In this document: in pieces, positions 48,069 to 60,594 of the stretch
How positions within the stretch are numbered: position 1 is the stretch's first letter
Layout of the letters: each line of letters opens with the position of its first letter
From: Spongilla lacustris
Taxonomy: Eukaryota > Porifera > Demospongiae > Spongillida > Spongillidae
NCBI GenBank assembly: GCA_949361645.1
Contig: OX442420.1
Span: 7,589,584 to 7,653,583 of the forward strand
Length of the DNA stretch: 64,000 nt
Reading direction: 5' to 3'
The notes under the pieces: generated by a model
The model's input: only the letters and a program-made list of their open reading frames with translations
The model's database searches: none
Told to the model about the DNA's origin: nothing
Position numbers and translations under genes: made by a program

Positions 48069-48824
48069 TTACACATCATAAATATTCTGTCCCAGTTTAT
48101 CGGGCTTTCTGCGGCTTCGTGTTGATCTTCTTGGTTGTCCTTCTTCTGCAACAATCGGCTCAGGTATTTCTTCATTATCACCAACAATTTCTTCTCCCTG
48201 TTGCTCGACCTCCCCGTCCTCTTCGACTACTACTTCCTGGGGCTCAACAGGAACCTCCTCATGGTCCACTGGATCGTTCTGACGCTGCTCAGGTCGTTCC
48301 CCAGGAACAATTTCAATTTCAACGTCATCTTCCTGCTCGCCATTACTCGAACGCTGAGGGGGCGGTACTTCTTGTTCTTCATCCCTCTTTGACGAATGTA
48401 CGTAGGGTTTCAGCCTATCAAAGTGTACGACACATTTCTTTCTGGGATGATCTCTGTGTTGGATTTTAAAGAGTACTTTCCCTAGCACATCTATCACCTT
48501 ATACGGGCCCTGCCAGTAGCGATGAAGCTTCGCCGACTTCCCTTTAGGCACAGCTGGACAATGGAGCCACACGTGATCACCAATTGCATACAGTGATCCA
48601 TTTGTCGTTCTGTCATATAGAGCCTTCTGACGTCGCTGTTGTAGCTGCAGACGGTCGCGAACAAGCTGATAAGCCTGCTCCATGCGAAACCGCATGTCCT
48701 GAGCGTACTTGTTCACCTGCATAGGGGAAGAAGGAAGACGAAACATTACATCAGCAGGAAGACGCCCTTCTCGTCCAAACATCAAATAGAATGGCGTGCA
48801 GCCAGTATATAGATTCCTGCACAC
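48069..48824 (-). pseudogene. Gypsy integrase C-terminal segment with acidic tail
   Basis: Continues the integrase after a one-base frameshift near 48790-48824. It contains a PFYLMFGREGRLP segment and the GPY/F-type module (RYWQGPYKVIDVLGKVLFKI), followed by about 100 residues rich in E, P and Q. Confidence 0.88.
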
Positions 48825-50504
48825 TAGTCCGGTATGCCATCATCACCATTGGAATATGTAAGTCCCAGTCACGTTCATTCTCTGAAGCAGCCATACTAAG
48901 GAGGTTCAACAAGGTACGGTTGAATCTCTCGACCAAACCGTCTGATTGAGGGTGGTAAGGGGTAGTTCTCGTTTTGACCACTCCCAGTAGCTGGCACACT
49001 TCCTTTAGCAAAGCAGATTCGAAATTTCTTCCTTGATCGGTATGAAGAACGTCTGGTACACCAAACTGGCACACAAAACGCGACACAAATAGTTCAGCCA
49101 CAGTCCCAGCTTCCATATTAGGCATGGCGTACGCTTCAACCCATTTTGTAAAGTAGTCCCCCACAACCAATACATACTTGTTACCTCTGTCGGTTAGTGG
49201 CAGGGGGCCCAATATGTCCATGGCAACTCGTTGTAGTGGACACCCGGTAAGGTCGCTCTGTAATGGGGCTCGTCTTTTTGTTGATGGAGATTTTCTAGAC
49301 GCACACATCTCGCAACCCTTGCACCAGTCTTCTACGTCCTTGCGTTGGCCTGGCCAGTAGAACCTAGATCGAATCTTTTCCAGTGTCTTTGTCATGCCAA
49401 GATGGCTACCACTTGGTGAGTCATGACATTCCTGTAAAATGGTTTTTACCAAAGCTTTCGGTAGCACAAACTGCAGATGCTTATTAAGCCCCTTTCCAGG
49501 AACGTCTTCCCATCGCCTGTAGAGAACTCCATCCTGAAGCATAAGGTGGCTACTCTGTGCCCACAAGGTTTGTAACCAGTAACTGCCACAACTGGGAAAT
49601 TTGGTGGGAACATTTCCATTTACAATCCATGCGGTAACTTGCGTTAAATCTGGATCCGACTGCTGCTCCCGCTTTTGATCAAAGAATGGTAGAACAGGTA
49701 CCCAACTACTCATCGCCTGAAATGCCTCCGTAACACCTTTTGTGACGTCATTGCTTTCTTCTTTCTTCATCTCTGATAGGACCGCAGTTGCCTCGGAATC
49801 TTGACGGCCACATTGCTTGCAGGGCAGTCTTGACAGTGCATCTGCGTTGCTGTGTTTCAGCCCAGGCCGATGTTGAATAGTGAAGTCGTATTCTGCAAGA
49901 ATTTCAAGCCACCGAGCAATCTGGCCCTGAGGATCTTTGAAATTCTGCAGCCAACGGAGAGAATTATGGTCAGTTCGAATAATAAACCGCCGCCCCCAAA
50001 GGTACGGACGAAAACATTTCACTGCCCACACCAAAGCCAACATTTCCCGTCTAGTGGCACAGTATTGCTTTTCAGCTTTCGACAAAACCCTGCTAGCATA
50101 TGCAATGACTTGCTCGTGTCCTTCATGTGCCAGGACGGCACCAATACCCTCCTGGCTGGCATCAGTATCCACGACAAATGTTCGGTCAAACTGTGGAAAG
50201 GACAAAATGGGTGGTAGTAACAACTTTCCCTTTAAACTGGAAAACGCTGCTTCGCACTGTTCTGTCCATTGCCAAGATTTCGTCTTCTCCGTCAATGCAT
50301 GCAGGGGAGCTGCTATCTCGGCAAAGTTCTGGATAAACTTTCTGTAATAAGAGGCAAATCCAAGAAACTGGCGCAACGTTTCGTGATTGTTGGGCACTGG
50401 CCAATTTTTAACACAACTAGTTTTCGCAGGATCAATCTCAATGCCTTTCTCAGACACCACGTACCCCAAATATTGAACACTTTTGCGAAATAGTTGGCAC
50501 TTAC
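48751..50504 (-). pseudogene. Gypsy RT thumb, RNase H and integrase core
   Basis: A long frame starting at the border of the nested 50507-51135 element. It contains CQLFRKSVQYLGYVVSEKGI (RT), TFVVDTDASQEGIGAVLAHE and FIIRTDHNSL (RNase H), the integrase zinc finger (HDSPSGSHLGMTKTLEKIRS and CKGCEMC), and the core MDILGPLP, LHTDQGRNFES and SDGLVERFNRTL with the D, D and E residues. It goes out of frame at about 48800. Confidence 0.92.
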
Positions 50505-50506
50505 TA

Positions 50507-51135
50507 ATACCCCGTTTACACGACACAATTTTTCCGTGCCAGCACGATACGCTACGGCTCGGCACGGTACGGTTCGGTTAAAATTTGACGTGTAAACCCT
50601 GTCAAAACCGTGCCGAGCCAGCACGGTTGCAATAACCAGGCTACCCGGCACGGCACGGCTCGATTGTGGTAGATCGGGATATGATAGCAATTGAGCATGC
50701 GTAGAACTGGTTTCCATAGTATTAAAATGGTGGATTGGACGAAACAAACGGGTGATAAAGATTTGGGGAGAGGAATCGATGCAAGTGCAACTGGAAAACT
50801 GGGGGAAAAAATCAATTGGTGTACAATAAGATCGGTACTGAGGCCATTTGAGGTGTATTGGATGGCCATTGCCATAATATTGCGTATGTTACGAGAAAAA
50901 AATCGCTCTCCTTCTTTTGTGCATCTGATGCCTCCTTTTCTCGATTGCGCGGAAGGTTGTAAACAAGGCATCCATTTTTATTTCTGGCAATTATTGTAGT
51001 TAATTACAGAATTGCTTTTTAAAAACCATTCTATACCACATAGCCACAAACGCGTGTAAACGTTACTCGATAACCGTTCCGTACCGTGCCATGCTGAGCC
51101 GTTCCGTACCGTACCATCGTCGTGTAAACGCGGTA
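50507..51135. mobile_element. 0.63-kb TA-flanked element with TTTACACGAC inverted ends
   Basis: The left end ATACCCCGTTTACACGAC pairs with the right end GTCGTGTAAACGCGGTA. A TA on each side (50505-50506 and 51136-51137) is the apparent target duplication, judged from the Gypsy reading frame, which becomes continuous if one TA and the insert are ignored. Inside are several variants of GTACCGTGCC/GGCACGGTAC near both ends and a 102-codon frame (50691-50999) of unknown nature. TA duplication suggests Tc1/mariner-like or a related group, uncertain. Confidence 0.8.
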
Positions 51136-51137
51136 TA

Positions 51138-51238
51138 GGTTTTAGTTTCAAGCCAGCTTCGTTTAACCTCCTGAGCACATCTGCCAGGCGAGTAAAGTGT
51201 TCCTCCACTGTCTGGCTAAAGACGATGATATCGTCCAG
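51138..51238 (-). pseudogene. Gypsy RT fragment between the two nested elements
   Basis: A short piece of the palm and thumb (contains EEHFTRLADVLRRLNEAGLK), isolated on both sides by transposon insertions. Confidence 0.9.
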
Positions 51239-52437
51239 TAGGGTGTGTAACCGGTTATCAGGTTATTCGGGTTATTCGGATATTCGCAAAAACCTATCCG
51301 TTCGAATAGTAATTTAGCATTATTCGGAAAAATCGATTATTGGATTTGTTCTATTCGAAATAACCGGTTTGTGAATCTCCATTCGGAGGTACTTAGGTAT
51401 TCGTCATCCGCATTGACAATTTGCCCATTATTCGAATACATTTTTATGACGATATCCGCGGATACGCGTTTACGATATTACATGTACGACTTCTAATTAA
51501 AAGTTATAACGTCACTGTTGTTACTATAAATATATACGTGGGAACGAGATCAAATACGGGCAGTAATTCGAACTACATGTACTTGTAGCCAAAAGAGATC
51601 TCCCTCTTCACGTGTCATGACGACGGACAGCTCCAGCTACAAATCAAAGTCAGTTCGCTTAGTGTATTTCGAACCAGCTGGCTTCTCGCATCAATCTCTC
51701 TGAGCTGATATTGCCGCGATCGTACTTAGGCCTAGGCCTACTTAGTTACTAGTATTTTCAAAACTCGCGATGGTGAAATGGAGGCTGCATGGCTGGTGGT
51801 ATGTAAGCGTCATCTGTGGTTCTATTCTGTTGGCATCAAGTGTGATGTGTACATCTGTAGGTAGACCTCAGCGTGGCCACGCTAACTTAGGTCGGGACAC
51901 GCCCAACTAGGTATGTGGTTAGGCCAAGCGATTTAGGCCTATGTAGGTAGCTGTCTGAGTGCATCTGATGTGATGTGGGTAGCTGTGGATGCATGCTGAG
52001 GGTACTGATTAGTCTGGGGACCAGACTGATGGCTGTACTATCAGGACCAGACTAGATACTGATCTGGTGTAATCTGGTTAGTTGTAGTAGGGTGTCTGGT
52101 GTGATGGAGGTAGCTATGGTTGTGTGCCTCATGAGGGCATCTGGTGTGATGGGGGTAGGTGTGTTTGTGTGCTGAGGGTATCTGGTGTGATGTGGGTAGC
52201 TGTAGGAGGGTCTCTGGTGTGATGTGTACATTTAGGTGGCTCAATAAGCAGAAAACCTGAATAACCTAGGTATTCGGCTGGCAAATTGTCAAAACCTATT
52301 CGGAAAAATCGATTTTCTTTTTTCAAGTATTCGGAAAAATCGATTTTCAGATCCAGAAAAACCTGAAAAATCGATTAGTGTTTTAAAAGTATTCGGAAAA
52401 ATCGATTTTCATTATTCAGGGGAGGTTACACACCCTA
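51239..52437. mobile_element. hAT-like non-autonomous element, copy B
   Basis: The same family as 46371-47583 but in the reverse orientation: starts TAGGGTGTGTAACCGG and ends GGTTACACACCCTA. The 8-bp duplication TCGTCCAG lies at 51231-51238 and 52438-52445. It sits just after the YLDD box codons of the Gypsy RT. The open frame through its repeats is not a gene. Confidence 0.9.
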
Positions 52438-54632
52438 TCGTCCAGGTAAACCAAGCAGGTATTCCAACTTAAACCAGCTAATACCAAGCCCATCAACCTT
52501 TGAAAGGTGCTGGGTGCATTGGTCAACCCAAAGGGCATTACACGGAACTGGTGGAGACCAAAAGGGGTAACGAACGTGGTCTTCTCTTTGTCAGAAGGAT
52601 CCATCTCCACCTGCCAGTATCCGCTGGCCAAGTCAATTGTAGAGAACCATTTTGCTCCTGCAAGGGTATCTAATGCATCGTCGATTCTGGGTATGGGGTG
52701 TACATCTTTTTTTGTTACATCATTGACACGACGATAATCGACGCAGAACCTGAATGAACCGTCTTTCTTCTTAGCCAGAACTATGGGCGATGACCATGAA
52801 CCATCAGCTGGTTCAATGATTCCTTGCTCTAACATTCCCTGGATCATTTTCTGGACCATGTCTCGCTGATGGAAAGGCAGCCTGCGAGCCTGTTGATGAA
52901 TGGGCAAAGCATCCCCAGTATTAATCTTATGACGTAGTACCCGTGTCCGTCCCAGGTCCCCATCCCCAACGGAAATTACATCAGCAAACTCTCGCAACAG
53001 ACTCCTGAATTTAGTGTGTTCTCCCACGGTTAGGCCCTGCACTTTACTAGCCATGTCATCAATTGTCTTACGAATAGCTTCCTCTGAACGCACTGTTGGT
53101 TTTTTATCCAATGATGGTTCTACCAGCCTCACCGTATCCGCTTCCTGCAAAAATGACAGCTTACCAATCTTTTCCTGGCTGTAAAGGGTCACTGGGACAG
53201 GTGTTGGATTTATCAACTGAATTGTCGTTTTCCCCCCATAAGTAGGAGATACAGAGTGAGCAACCATAACACCACCATGGTCTTCAGCAAAGTCCGTTTT
53301 AGGTTCAAACAGACCAACATGACCCGGAAAGTCTTCATCTGACGCCAGGTCTACAGGAAGCTGTACTTGATGATAAGCAGGAATAACAACTGTTTCCTTA
53401 ACAAGAACATGACAAGTGCAAGCACAGTCTCCAGAGAACAATGGTACAGGTGTCACATGCCCTGCTATTGTTAGCGTTCTATGACCCAAGTCAATAACAC
53501 AATTGTGTCTCTCCAAAAAGTCTGTTCCCAACAGACATTCTTGTGTCATTTCTTTTACTACCAGAACACTGTGCACACCAACATGCTCTCCCACCTTTAA
53601 CAAGACGTCACCTTGTCCACTCAGAACAAGACTTTCACCATTCACTGCCATCACTGGATACTTAGCTGGACTGAGCTGTTTCTGTCCCCTCACTGCAGCT
53701 TTCCAGACATTCTCGTGAAGAAGGGTCACTGATGAACCTGTGTCAACTAACATGAGGGTGGGGTAGCCTTCTACAGCACCCTTTAGGGTAAGCGTACACG
53801 CAACCGCCGAGGTATGCCTCGCTGACCTGTCCCCTTTAACGTTATCCGCGTTACCTGCTCGAAGCTGTGGGCAATTTCGACGCACATGACCTGGTTTCCT
53901 GCAGTGCCAGCAATTCACCCTTCTCGAGTACTTTGTCTGGTGTTCATGTTTGAGCAGGCTGTCTAACCGCTGCGTCAATGATGTCACCTGCGCAGCTAGT
54001 TCCTGGTAGCTGCTGTTTCCACTTGCCGTTGCAGCGTTAATGCCCCTTGTAGTATCTTCTGAAGGAGTTCCCACCTGTTTCGCTGTCTGCAGCATGCGCT
54101 GAGCTGACTCTATCGACTCCAATTGACACGCAAGTGTGACAGCACCGTCAAATGTGTTGGGCCTCTCCTGCATAAGTTTCAACTGGATGGACGAAGATAC
54201 AACACCATTAATAAACTGGTTACGAGCCATTTCGAGTCTTTCGTTTGCTTTCCATGCAGGGAACGCTTTATCAGCTAACATACGTAACCTTCCAGCAAAT
54301 TCGGTCAAGGATTCTGTACTCTTTTGCTGCGCTGCATGCAGCCGACGTTGCCACTCCAATTCTACGCCAGCTGGTGAGAACTGTCTCTGAAGGCACATCT
54401 TCACTGCTGCGTACTCAACTTTGTCAGCGCAAAGCAAACCCATCTGACTTACGATTCGAAACCCATCGTCTTCCAGCAGTGAGACGAGTTCCTGGCCTTT
54501 CTTTTCATCGGGTATCTCCGCTTCTTTCATATACAGCTCTACTCTCTGAATCCACAGGGTGAAGTCTGTTCCAGCGACGAATCTTGCCGGCGGCCTCACG
54601 CTGAACCGAGGAGTCTTCTTTTCATCACCCAT
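52438..54632 (-). pseudogene. Gypsy gag-protease-RT frame of the second element
   Basis: One frame of about 730 codons from the ATG at 54632, 20 bases inside the LTR border. It contains a gag with FAGRLRMLADKAFPAW, one zinc knuckle (CWHCRKPGHVRRNC), an aspartic protease (LMLVDTGSSVTLL, later LLGTDFL) and the RT palm (FRFCVDYRRVN, STIDLASGYWQVEM, TNAPSTFQRLM, LVYLDD). No stop interrupts it before the nested hAT-like element cuts it. Confidence 0.92.
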
Positions 54633-54651
54633 ATCCCGCTTCTGACACCAA

Positions 54652-54769
54652 TGTGACAAAGACCAGCTTTAATCACCAGACTGATATTACGTACACTTAC
54701 ATTAGTATATATACACAATAAATACTACTGCGCATGTGCGTGCATGATGTAATAACTGCGTACGCTACA
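54652..54769 (-). repeat. 5' LTR of the second Gypsy element
   Basis: 118-bp direct repeat of 47913-48032. Its outer edge is 179 bp from the start codon of the CARD-like gene, in head-to-head orientation. Confidence 0.92.
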
Positions 54770-54948
54770 TATATATACGGCCATTGCTGATTGCGTTGAA
54801 TGTGTTGGTATTTTCGTTTGTCATTCCTCCTATAGTGGGAGAGGGATGGCTCGCAGGTGAGTAGGATCGTATGTAACGATTGGAGTCTCGTGAGCACAGG
54901 ACGAGCGTATGTGTTGATCTCGTCCCAGTCGCCGTCTTCATTGTCACC

Positions 54949-57900
54949 ATGTCTTCCAACCAGCAAGATGGGACTTACACCTTTGAATGCACCGATCAAG
55001 AACACGTACCCGCCTACAGTCAAATTCATTACGACGAAGACAGCTTGCCCTTCAAGGTAAGGAAAACTATTGAGATACAACCTGATTTGAAGCACACCGC
55101 TTTAATAATATAGTCAGCGGGCTTGAATTGTCCGGTCAGTTTGGGCCACGAGACCAGGTTAAAGGTTGGGTGTTTCTGCCTTTCTTGCTTTTTCAGTTCG
55201 CGGCCTAGCTGATCAGTGCCTGTTGCATCTTATTAAGTAACATCGCATAAGATTCGTAGTGCTCGAAGAGCAATAGAATTAGGGACTTCGCCCCCAAATC
55301 TCCGGAGAATTGGGGGATTCCCGGCCCCACATCTATACGTACCGCAGCAATGAGTGCTTAAAATTTATAGAAATTAGTGCGACATCTGCGAAATGTGTGT
55401 GTATGGTGGTGCATGTGTTGGGTACAACTGGCTTCAAAATCGAAGATGAAATACTTTTAATTAATTGCAACTGATTTATTAATTAACACACTTAGAATGT
55501 GCTCGTGAGGGCATTTAATTAGACTTAACTATGACGGAGTGTGCGACTGACATTCACATTATGAAGTTCGCTAATTGTTTTAATAAACTCTTCAATATGT
55601 TATTGCGTTATTCAGTATTAATTTAATCTTAACGTGTAAGCACATTGCTGTACATACGAAGCACTTATAAATTGTGATTAATCGTCATTTATACCGCATT
55701 TACTCCTCTGAGTGCAGTGCTCCTCCCAAAGATTTTTTTTTATCCCCGTGGGATCACTTTTCCTTATAAGCAGGATATAGTGAAGTGCATGCATGCTAAT
55801 TTAATGTGTTCAGTTTTTAACACCTCATACTTTTATGTTTGGCCACACCTCTCTCACCTCCTCTCCTCTGTCTGTCGCACACCTCACAATACATGAAGAC
55901 CCCGAGCAGGGCTGTTCAAATGACAGTCAGCTCATCCAGTAGTTCTGGATCGTCTCAAAGGACTTACAGCTGTAAAATCATAGCTAACATAACACAGCCA
56001 TCTCAGTCCAACGATGTAAGTTAGCTGCATGTATACATGACTAGCAAATGAATGAATGGTGCTTTTGAATCGTTTACGAACGGTGATCTGCATACATGCA
56101 TGTATACTTTCAATTTACACACAGGGACTTAGCTGCGTTCCAGAAAAGGAATGTCTTACCTGTAAGGAGCCTTGCATGCATGAATAATGCATTGCCATGT
56201 CTCAATACATGTAAATAAAAATTCTATATGCTAATAAAGGTTATGTCATAAAGTTTCTATTTTATCTTAATATGTCATACCAACTGACTTTATTTTTTAG
56301 ATACAAAACCAACCTGGCTGATAGAAAAGGAAATTTTGGACAGACTGGAGCTGCCCATGTTGCAATATATGGATGCCCGCTCTCTGGTTCCGCTGTTGAA
56401 GGCTAGATGGTTGATCAGTCAGGATGACGAGGAGTGCATTAATGGGCTGGGTGATGTATGCAGGAGGAAGAACAAATACATTCTGGACATAATCCCTAAA
56501 AAGGTCCTATTTGGTGCTTTGACTGCATGCACACTTGCACATGGCCTGACGTGATGCATACTAAAACCATTTATTACTTTATGATAATAATAGAAACGTG
56601 CTAAAAACTTGCATACCAATTATGGAGGCTTCCATTGCTTTTTATTATTATCCCAAACGTGTATGCATGAATAGGGAGAAAAGGCGCTGTTTCTTTTCTT
56701 GGAATGCCTTCAGGAAGAGAGAGAACACCGCGGCCATGACACATTAGCAAAGATGCTACAGGAAGAATGCATCAAAGGTTCGCTATTACAAGACTATATA
56801 GAACCAATAGGCAATACCATGTTCTGTGCAGTTATTTTTGCACGCATGTATTGCATGCATAGCACACGCTTAAACGCATGCATGCACAGTGTAATTGTGC
56901 AACGGAGATAATTGTGTTGCATAACAACAAGTAACCATTTATGTTGTGTTTATTTATTCCGACCCAGCTGGGTATATTGAGATCCAACGAGGCGAGGCGT
57001 GGGGAGAAGCCACAGGTAAAACTTCTCGCTGCACCTCATGCAGTCACGATCAAACAGAAGTGCCCAGCCGTGGCACACCCATGCCTATGGCATGCGATAT
57101 AGAGGAAGAAAGGGTACATGTAAGTAACAAAGATAGAGGCGGGCACCTTATATATTATAGCACGGGAGATATACGTACGTGTATACATATGTATGTATAA
57201 CATGCTGCATACATTGTCAGGGTCATAATAATAGTATTAATTTTTATTCATATAAATGATTGTATAAACATGCATGCGTGTGGATGGGAGAGGGGAATGA
57301 TATCGGTAACGTAGTTTAATTAAAATATTGAGTGTACTGGAACGAATAGTATGTCCTTGGGGGAATTGGGGATTACACAAGCCTCCCTCCCACCTGTATG
57401 GAAGATGAGGCTTAACATGATTACATTTGCACCATTGGCACCGTGCATGCGAAGGAAATGGACAGCAGCATGTATAGTATTGCATTGTATTAGGGTGTCA
57501 AAGATGTGAAGAATTAAGCAGTTACATGTGTTATTACTTTGATTGATGCCATGCAATTTAAGTAAAATAACATGGTGCAAACTATACAGCGCATGCACTG
57601 TACAAAAAAAAAAAAAAACATGCACAGAGCATTTTCAATTTTTACAGATTAATGGTGACATCATTACAAGTGAACAAACCGACTTTATGATTAGAAAGCT
57701 ACAAGCAGATTTGAAAATATGGAAAGAAGTTGCAGACGTAAGTCTGTTTATATACTTAATCATCTCATTACAACCGACCTAGCTGTGTTTTAACGGTCAG
57801 CTTATAGCTAGTCAGCTGCAGTCACCTCGAGCATACCGACCGATGCTCCCCAATGACTTTACCAACAACAACAAAAAAATGTATTAATTAAGCGGCCGTC

Positions 57901-58940
57901 TGTATATAACACAATATTGCATACATTGAACACGATTGTGGTTTATTACAATGTATATACATGTATAATCAAGATACGGATAGTTCTTTTCAACACAATA
58001 GTCTGATCATGAATAGAAACTGTACGGAAAACAAGAACTTTTCATGCATAAGGTCAATTTTATATCGTTTCTGCTCCACTGTCCGCATGGATTTGTTTTT
58101 TTGTTCCGCGCCATTTTTGTCTCCGCCGACTACTTTTAGGTATAGGGTGCTATAACACTGTACGTCTGAAAATTAAAGGAACTGCTGAACTCAGTAAACG
58201 CAGTAATCCTTTTGTTTTGTGCTATTGTAAAGTGCTTGTTTAAATATTCCATGGCGAAACACGGTGCAGAGGTGTGACTTTAATTATATTTATAGATGTG
58301 TGTAGACTCTAACTTAATTGTTTTTTTAAATGTATTTCTCATGGAGACGGGTGTTAAAATGTATCATTATCGCATTTTAAAATCATGCATGTGTACTGGA
58401 TGAGCAAATTTGTATTCTTAGGATGTTTGGAAAAGGAATTAAAATCCAGAGACAGAAGTAGGAAGAGTGTATCTGTTTTATATTTATTTTTCTTGATAGA
58501 TGATAATATAAAATTATAAAAAATATGATCAAAAAATAACTGATAATAATGACATAATGATAATGACTTGCCCGCCCATGCACATCCTGTTTATCAGCCT
58601 GGCAGGAGCAGAAACAAGAATGCAACTAACACTGGCCTAAATATATTACTTCCGAAAGCATCCGCGATCCTCCCCGTCTTACAAGTAATGACCCACTCCT
58701 GGAAAATTATAAGCGGACGCTTGCTTATATGTCAATATACATTATGCATAGCCACGCAGTACAGTTATGCATGTGTTGTTAACCTTTTTTTCTTTTGAAA
58801 TTGTGCCTTCATAGAAATTCATCAAAGAGAACTTAGAACTAAAAATTCAGAACGTGGAGCTGAGACATGAGAATGCCGAACTGAAACAAAGCCAGCAAGT
58901 CCCTGGCACGGGTGTTCGACGCAATTCAGCTTTCCCGTGA
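54949..58940 (+). CDS. CARD-like domain plus coiled-coil adaptor (8 exons)
   Basis: Exons 54949-55056, 55899-56015, 56125-56161, 56301-56503, 56675-56777, 56968-57119, 57648-57737 and 58815-58940 join with consistent phases to give about 311 residues. The N-terminal part is Ser-rich and unordered. Residues about 95-185 look like a CARD: EILDRLELPMLQYMDARSLV, LLKARWLISQDDEECI, RRKNKYILDIIPKKGEKALF, then FLECLQEEREHRGHDTLAKM, matching the six-helix pattern with RxxxxxxxIIPxKG before helix 5. The last two exons form a coiled coil (KLQADLKIWKEVADKFIKEN, ELRHENAELKQ). CARD followed by coiled coil recalls CARMA/CARD9-type proteins, which nucleate BCL10 filaments upstream of NF-kB; equating them is inference. 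The acceptor of exon 2 and the GTCC donor of exon 4 are weak. Confidence 0.75.
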
Positions 58941-60188
58941 ATTGGTGTTTTAAGAAAGCGAAGATTGGACGCACAAGAATTTAGATTAATCATCCCTTTA
59001 CATAGATATCTAATACATTATCTAAGATGTAAAAGGTGCAGGCGCCATGTCAGGAGTATTACATATATTACTCAGTACTGAAGTGCATATATACACCTAT
59101 TTTTTCCCCATGTTAACACTTACTATACTGTAATTTTATGTCGTACAATGTATATAATATAACTTTCGTGCTATTAATTTTGTAGGTTGTTTATAATAAT
59201 TTTGTTTATTGTAATATTTAACTGCAGCCGCTGCATGCATCTTATTAAATCATCTTCATCGCCTTTTGTTACTCTGCATGCACAGCGTTTGAAGTCACTC
59301 CTGAAATTAAATTCAAGGATGAGGTTAACAAGACCACTTGAGATGATATAGTCTGGATGCTGATAGGACCAAAAGTATAGCTATATGTACATGCAGTTGA
59401 CTCGCACGGTGCTAGTGTATGCTCTAGTCAACATCGGTGCATTCTGGCATGCCGTTGCTAGTGGATGTTGGAGCCGTGTAAACGATGCCGGTATTATATA
59501 CTTTACTGATTGTCAAAAGAGATAAAAACGCACACTATAGTGTGCGTTTTTATCTCTTTTGACAATCAGTAAAGAGATTGTTTTACACTAGCCCTCGCCA
59601 AAGGCTGCATGAATAGTATATGAAATTCAGCCTCATGCCAGACTAAATAAATCTCATTAAAAAATACTTTAACTTTAAGTTCCATCCAAGAGGTTCAAAT
59701 GTGATTGAATAATATATGTATGTATTTGCCACTTCCTTTTGCAATATCACATCACATGTCCCACAGCACTAGTGGTGTACATACAGCCGGAATTCCACGG
59801 CATGCATGAGAACGTTAACCCACCTGTTGGACAAGAAGGGCGCCGGCCGCGGGGTTGATACTCTGAGAAATACTGATTTATTGTGCGGCATCACAATGTT
59901 TCCCTTGCATGCAAGTGCCAAATGCCTGAGGATGCTGTAGTTTGGTTGGACAATGATAAATAGCTCTGCACTGCCTAGTAGCTGCCTGGCACATGAAGTA
60001 TGGCCGTACAAGCATGAATGCGAGCCTTGTACTGAAGTTATAGATCTATTAATAAGATGCTTTGTACCGAACTGCACATTCATGCACACATGTATAACGT
60101 CCATGTACATGCACTTGTATATACTTGTATATCGACTCACAGGCCTATATCTTTTCAAGTGTAGGACATTCAATCCTAGGCACCAGTT

Positions 60189-60221
<33 letters not shown>

Positions 60222-60594
60222 TGGGGGAACATTTAAGCCCGGGCATGGGCATAATTGTCTGGGAGACAGCGGCGTTCGGTGTAGACGGATGTCCGCGAAA
60301 GCACGAGTGAATTTTAAATGACTGCCTTCGTTCTAAAGGAGATGACAGCAAGCATTTCGAACTGAGTCATGCACATTCACATTTTATAAGATATATTAAG
60401 TACAACGGACACGGATTATGATTTCAACTAAAGAACGATACATATAGCTGGAACTATATGAAAATATAAAGTAATGCATGAAATGTAGCCATAGATATTA
60501 GACTAATATCTATGATGTAGCATTTAAGTGTAGTTACGTCACACTAGGTTACCACGTGATTGTCTGGACACGCCCTCTGTACTAACAGTTGAAT
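58941..60594. other. intergenic region with a perfect palindrome and poly-C tract
   Basis: No gene recognised. It contains the 74-bp palindrome at 59501-59574 and a 31-base C run (60190-60220). The last part must contain the promoter of the gene starting at 60595. Confidence 0.45.
59501..59574. repeat. perfect 74-bp palindrome, no spacer
   Basis: The left arm CTTTACTGATTGTCAAAAGA continues with 17 more bases to 59537. The right arm 59538-59574 is its exact reverse complement. The centre is CACACTA/TAGTGTG. Confidence 0.97.

Larger units (their letters stand above)
47913..54769 (-). mobile_element. second Gypsy-type LTR retrotransposon, carrying two nested elements
   Basis: Direct LTRs at 47913-48032 and 54652-54769 differ mainly by a TA-repeat indel. 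A TATA duplication (47909-47912 and 54770-54773) is a plausible but low-complexity target site. On the minus strand the LTR is followed by TGGTGTCAGAAGCGGG, a typical primer-binding sequence, then gag, protease, RT, RNase H and integrase. A purine tract (AGGAGGGAGGGGGAG) lies before the 3' LTR. Two DNA elements (50507-51135 and 51239-52437) are inserted in RT. Without them it would be about 5.0 kb. Confidence 0.93.

Noticed and set aside
48119..50347. Plus-strand frames across the second Gypsy element
   Set aside because: Antisense shadows of integrase, RNase H and RT on the minus strand.
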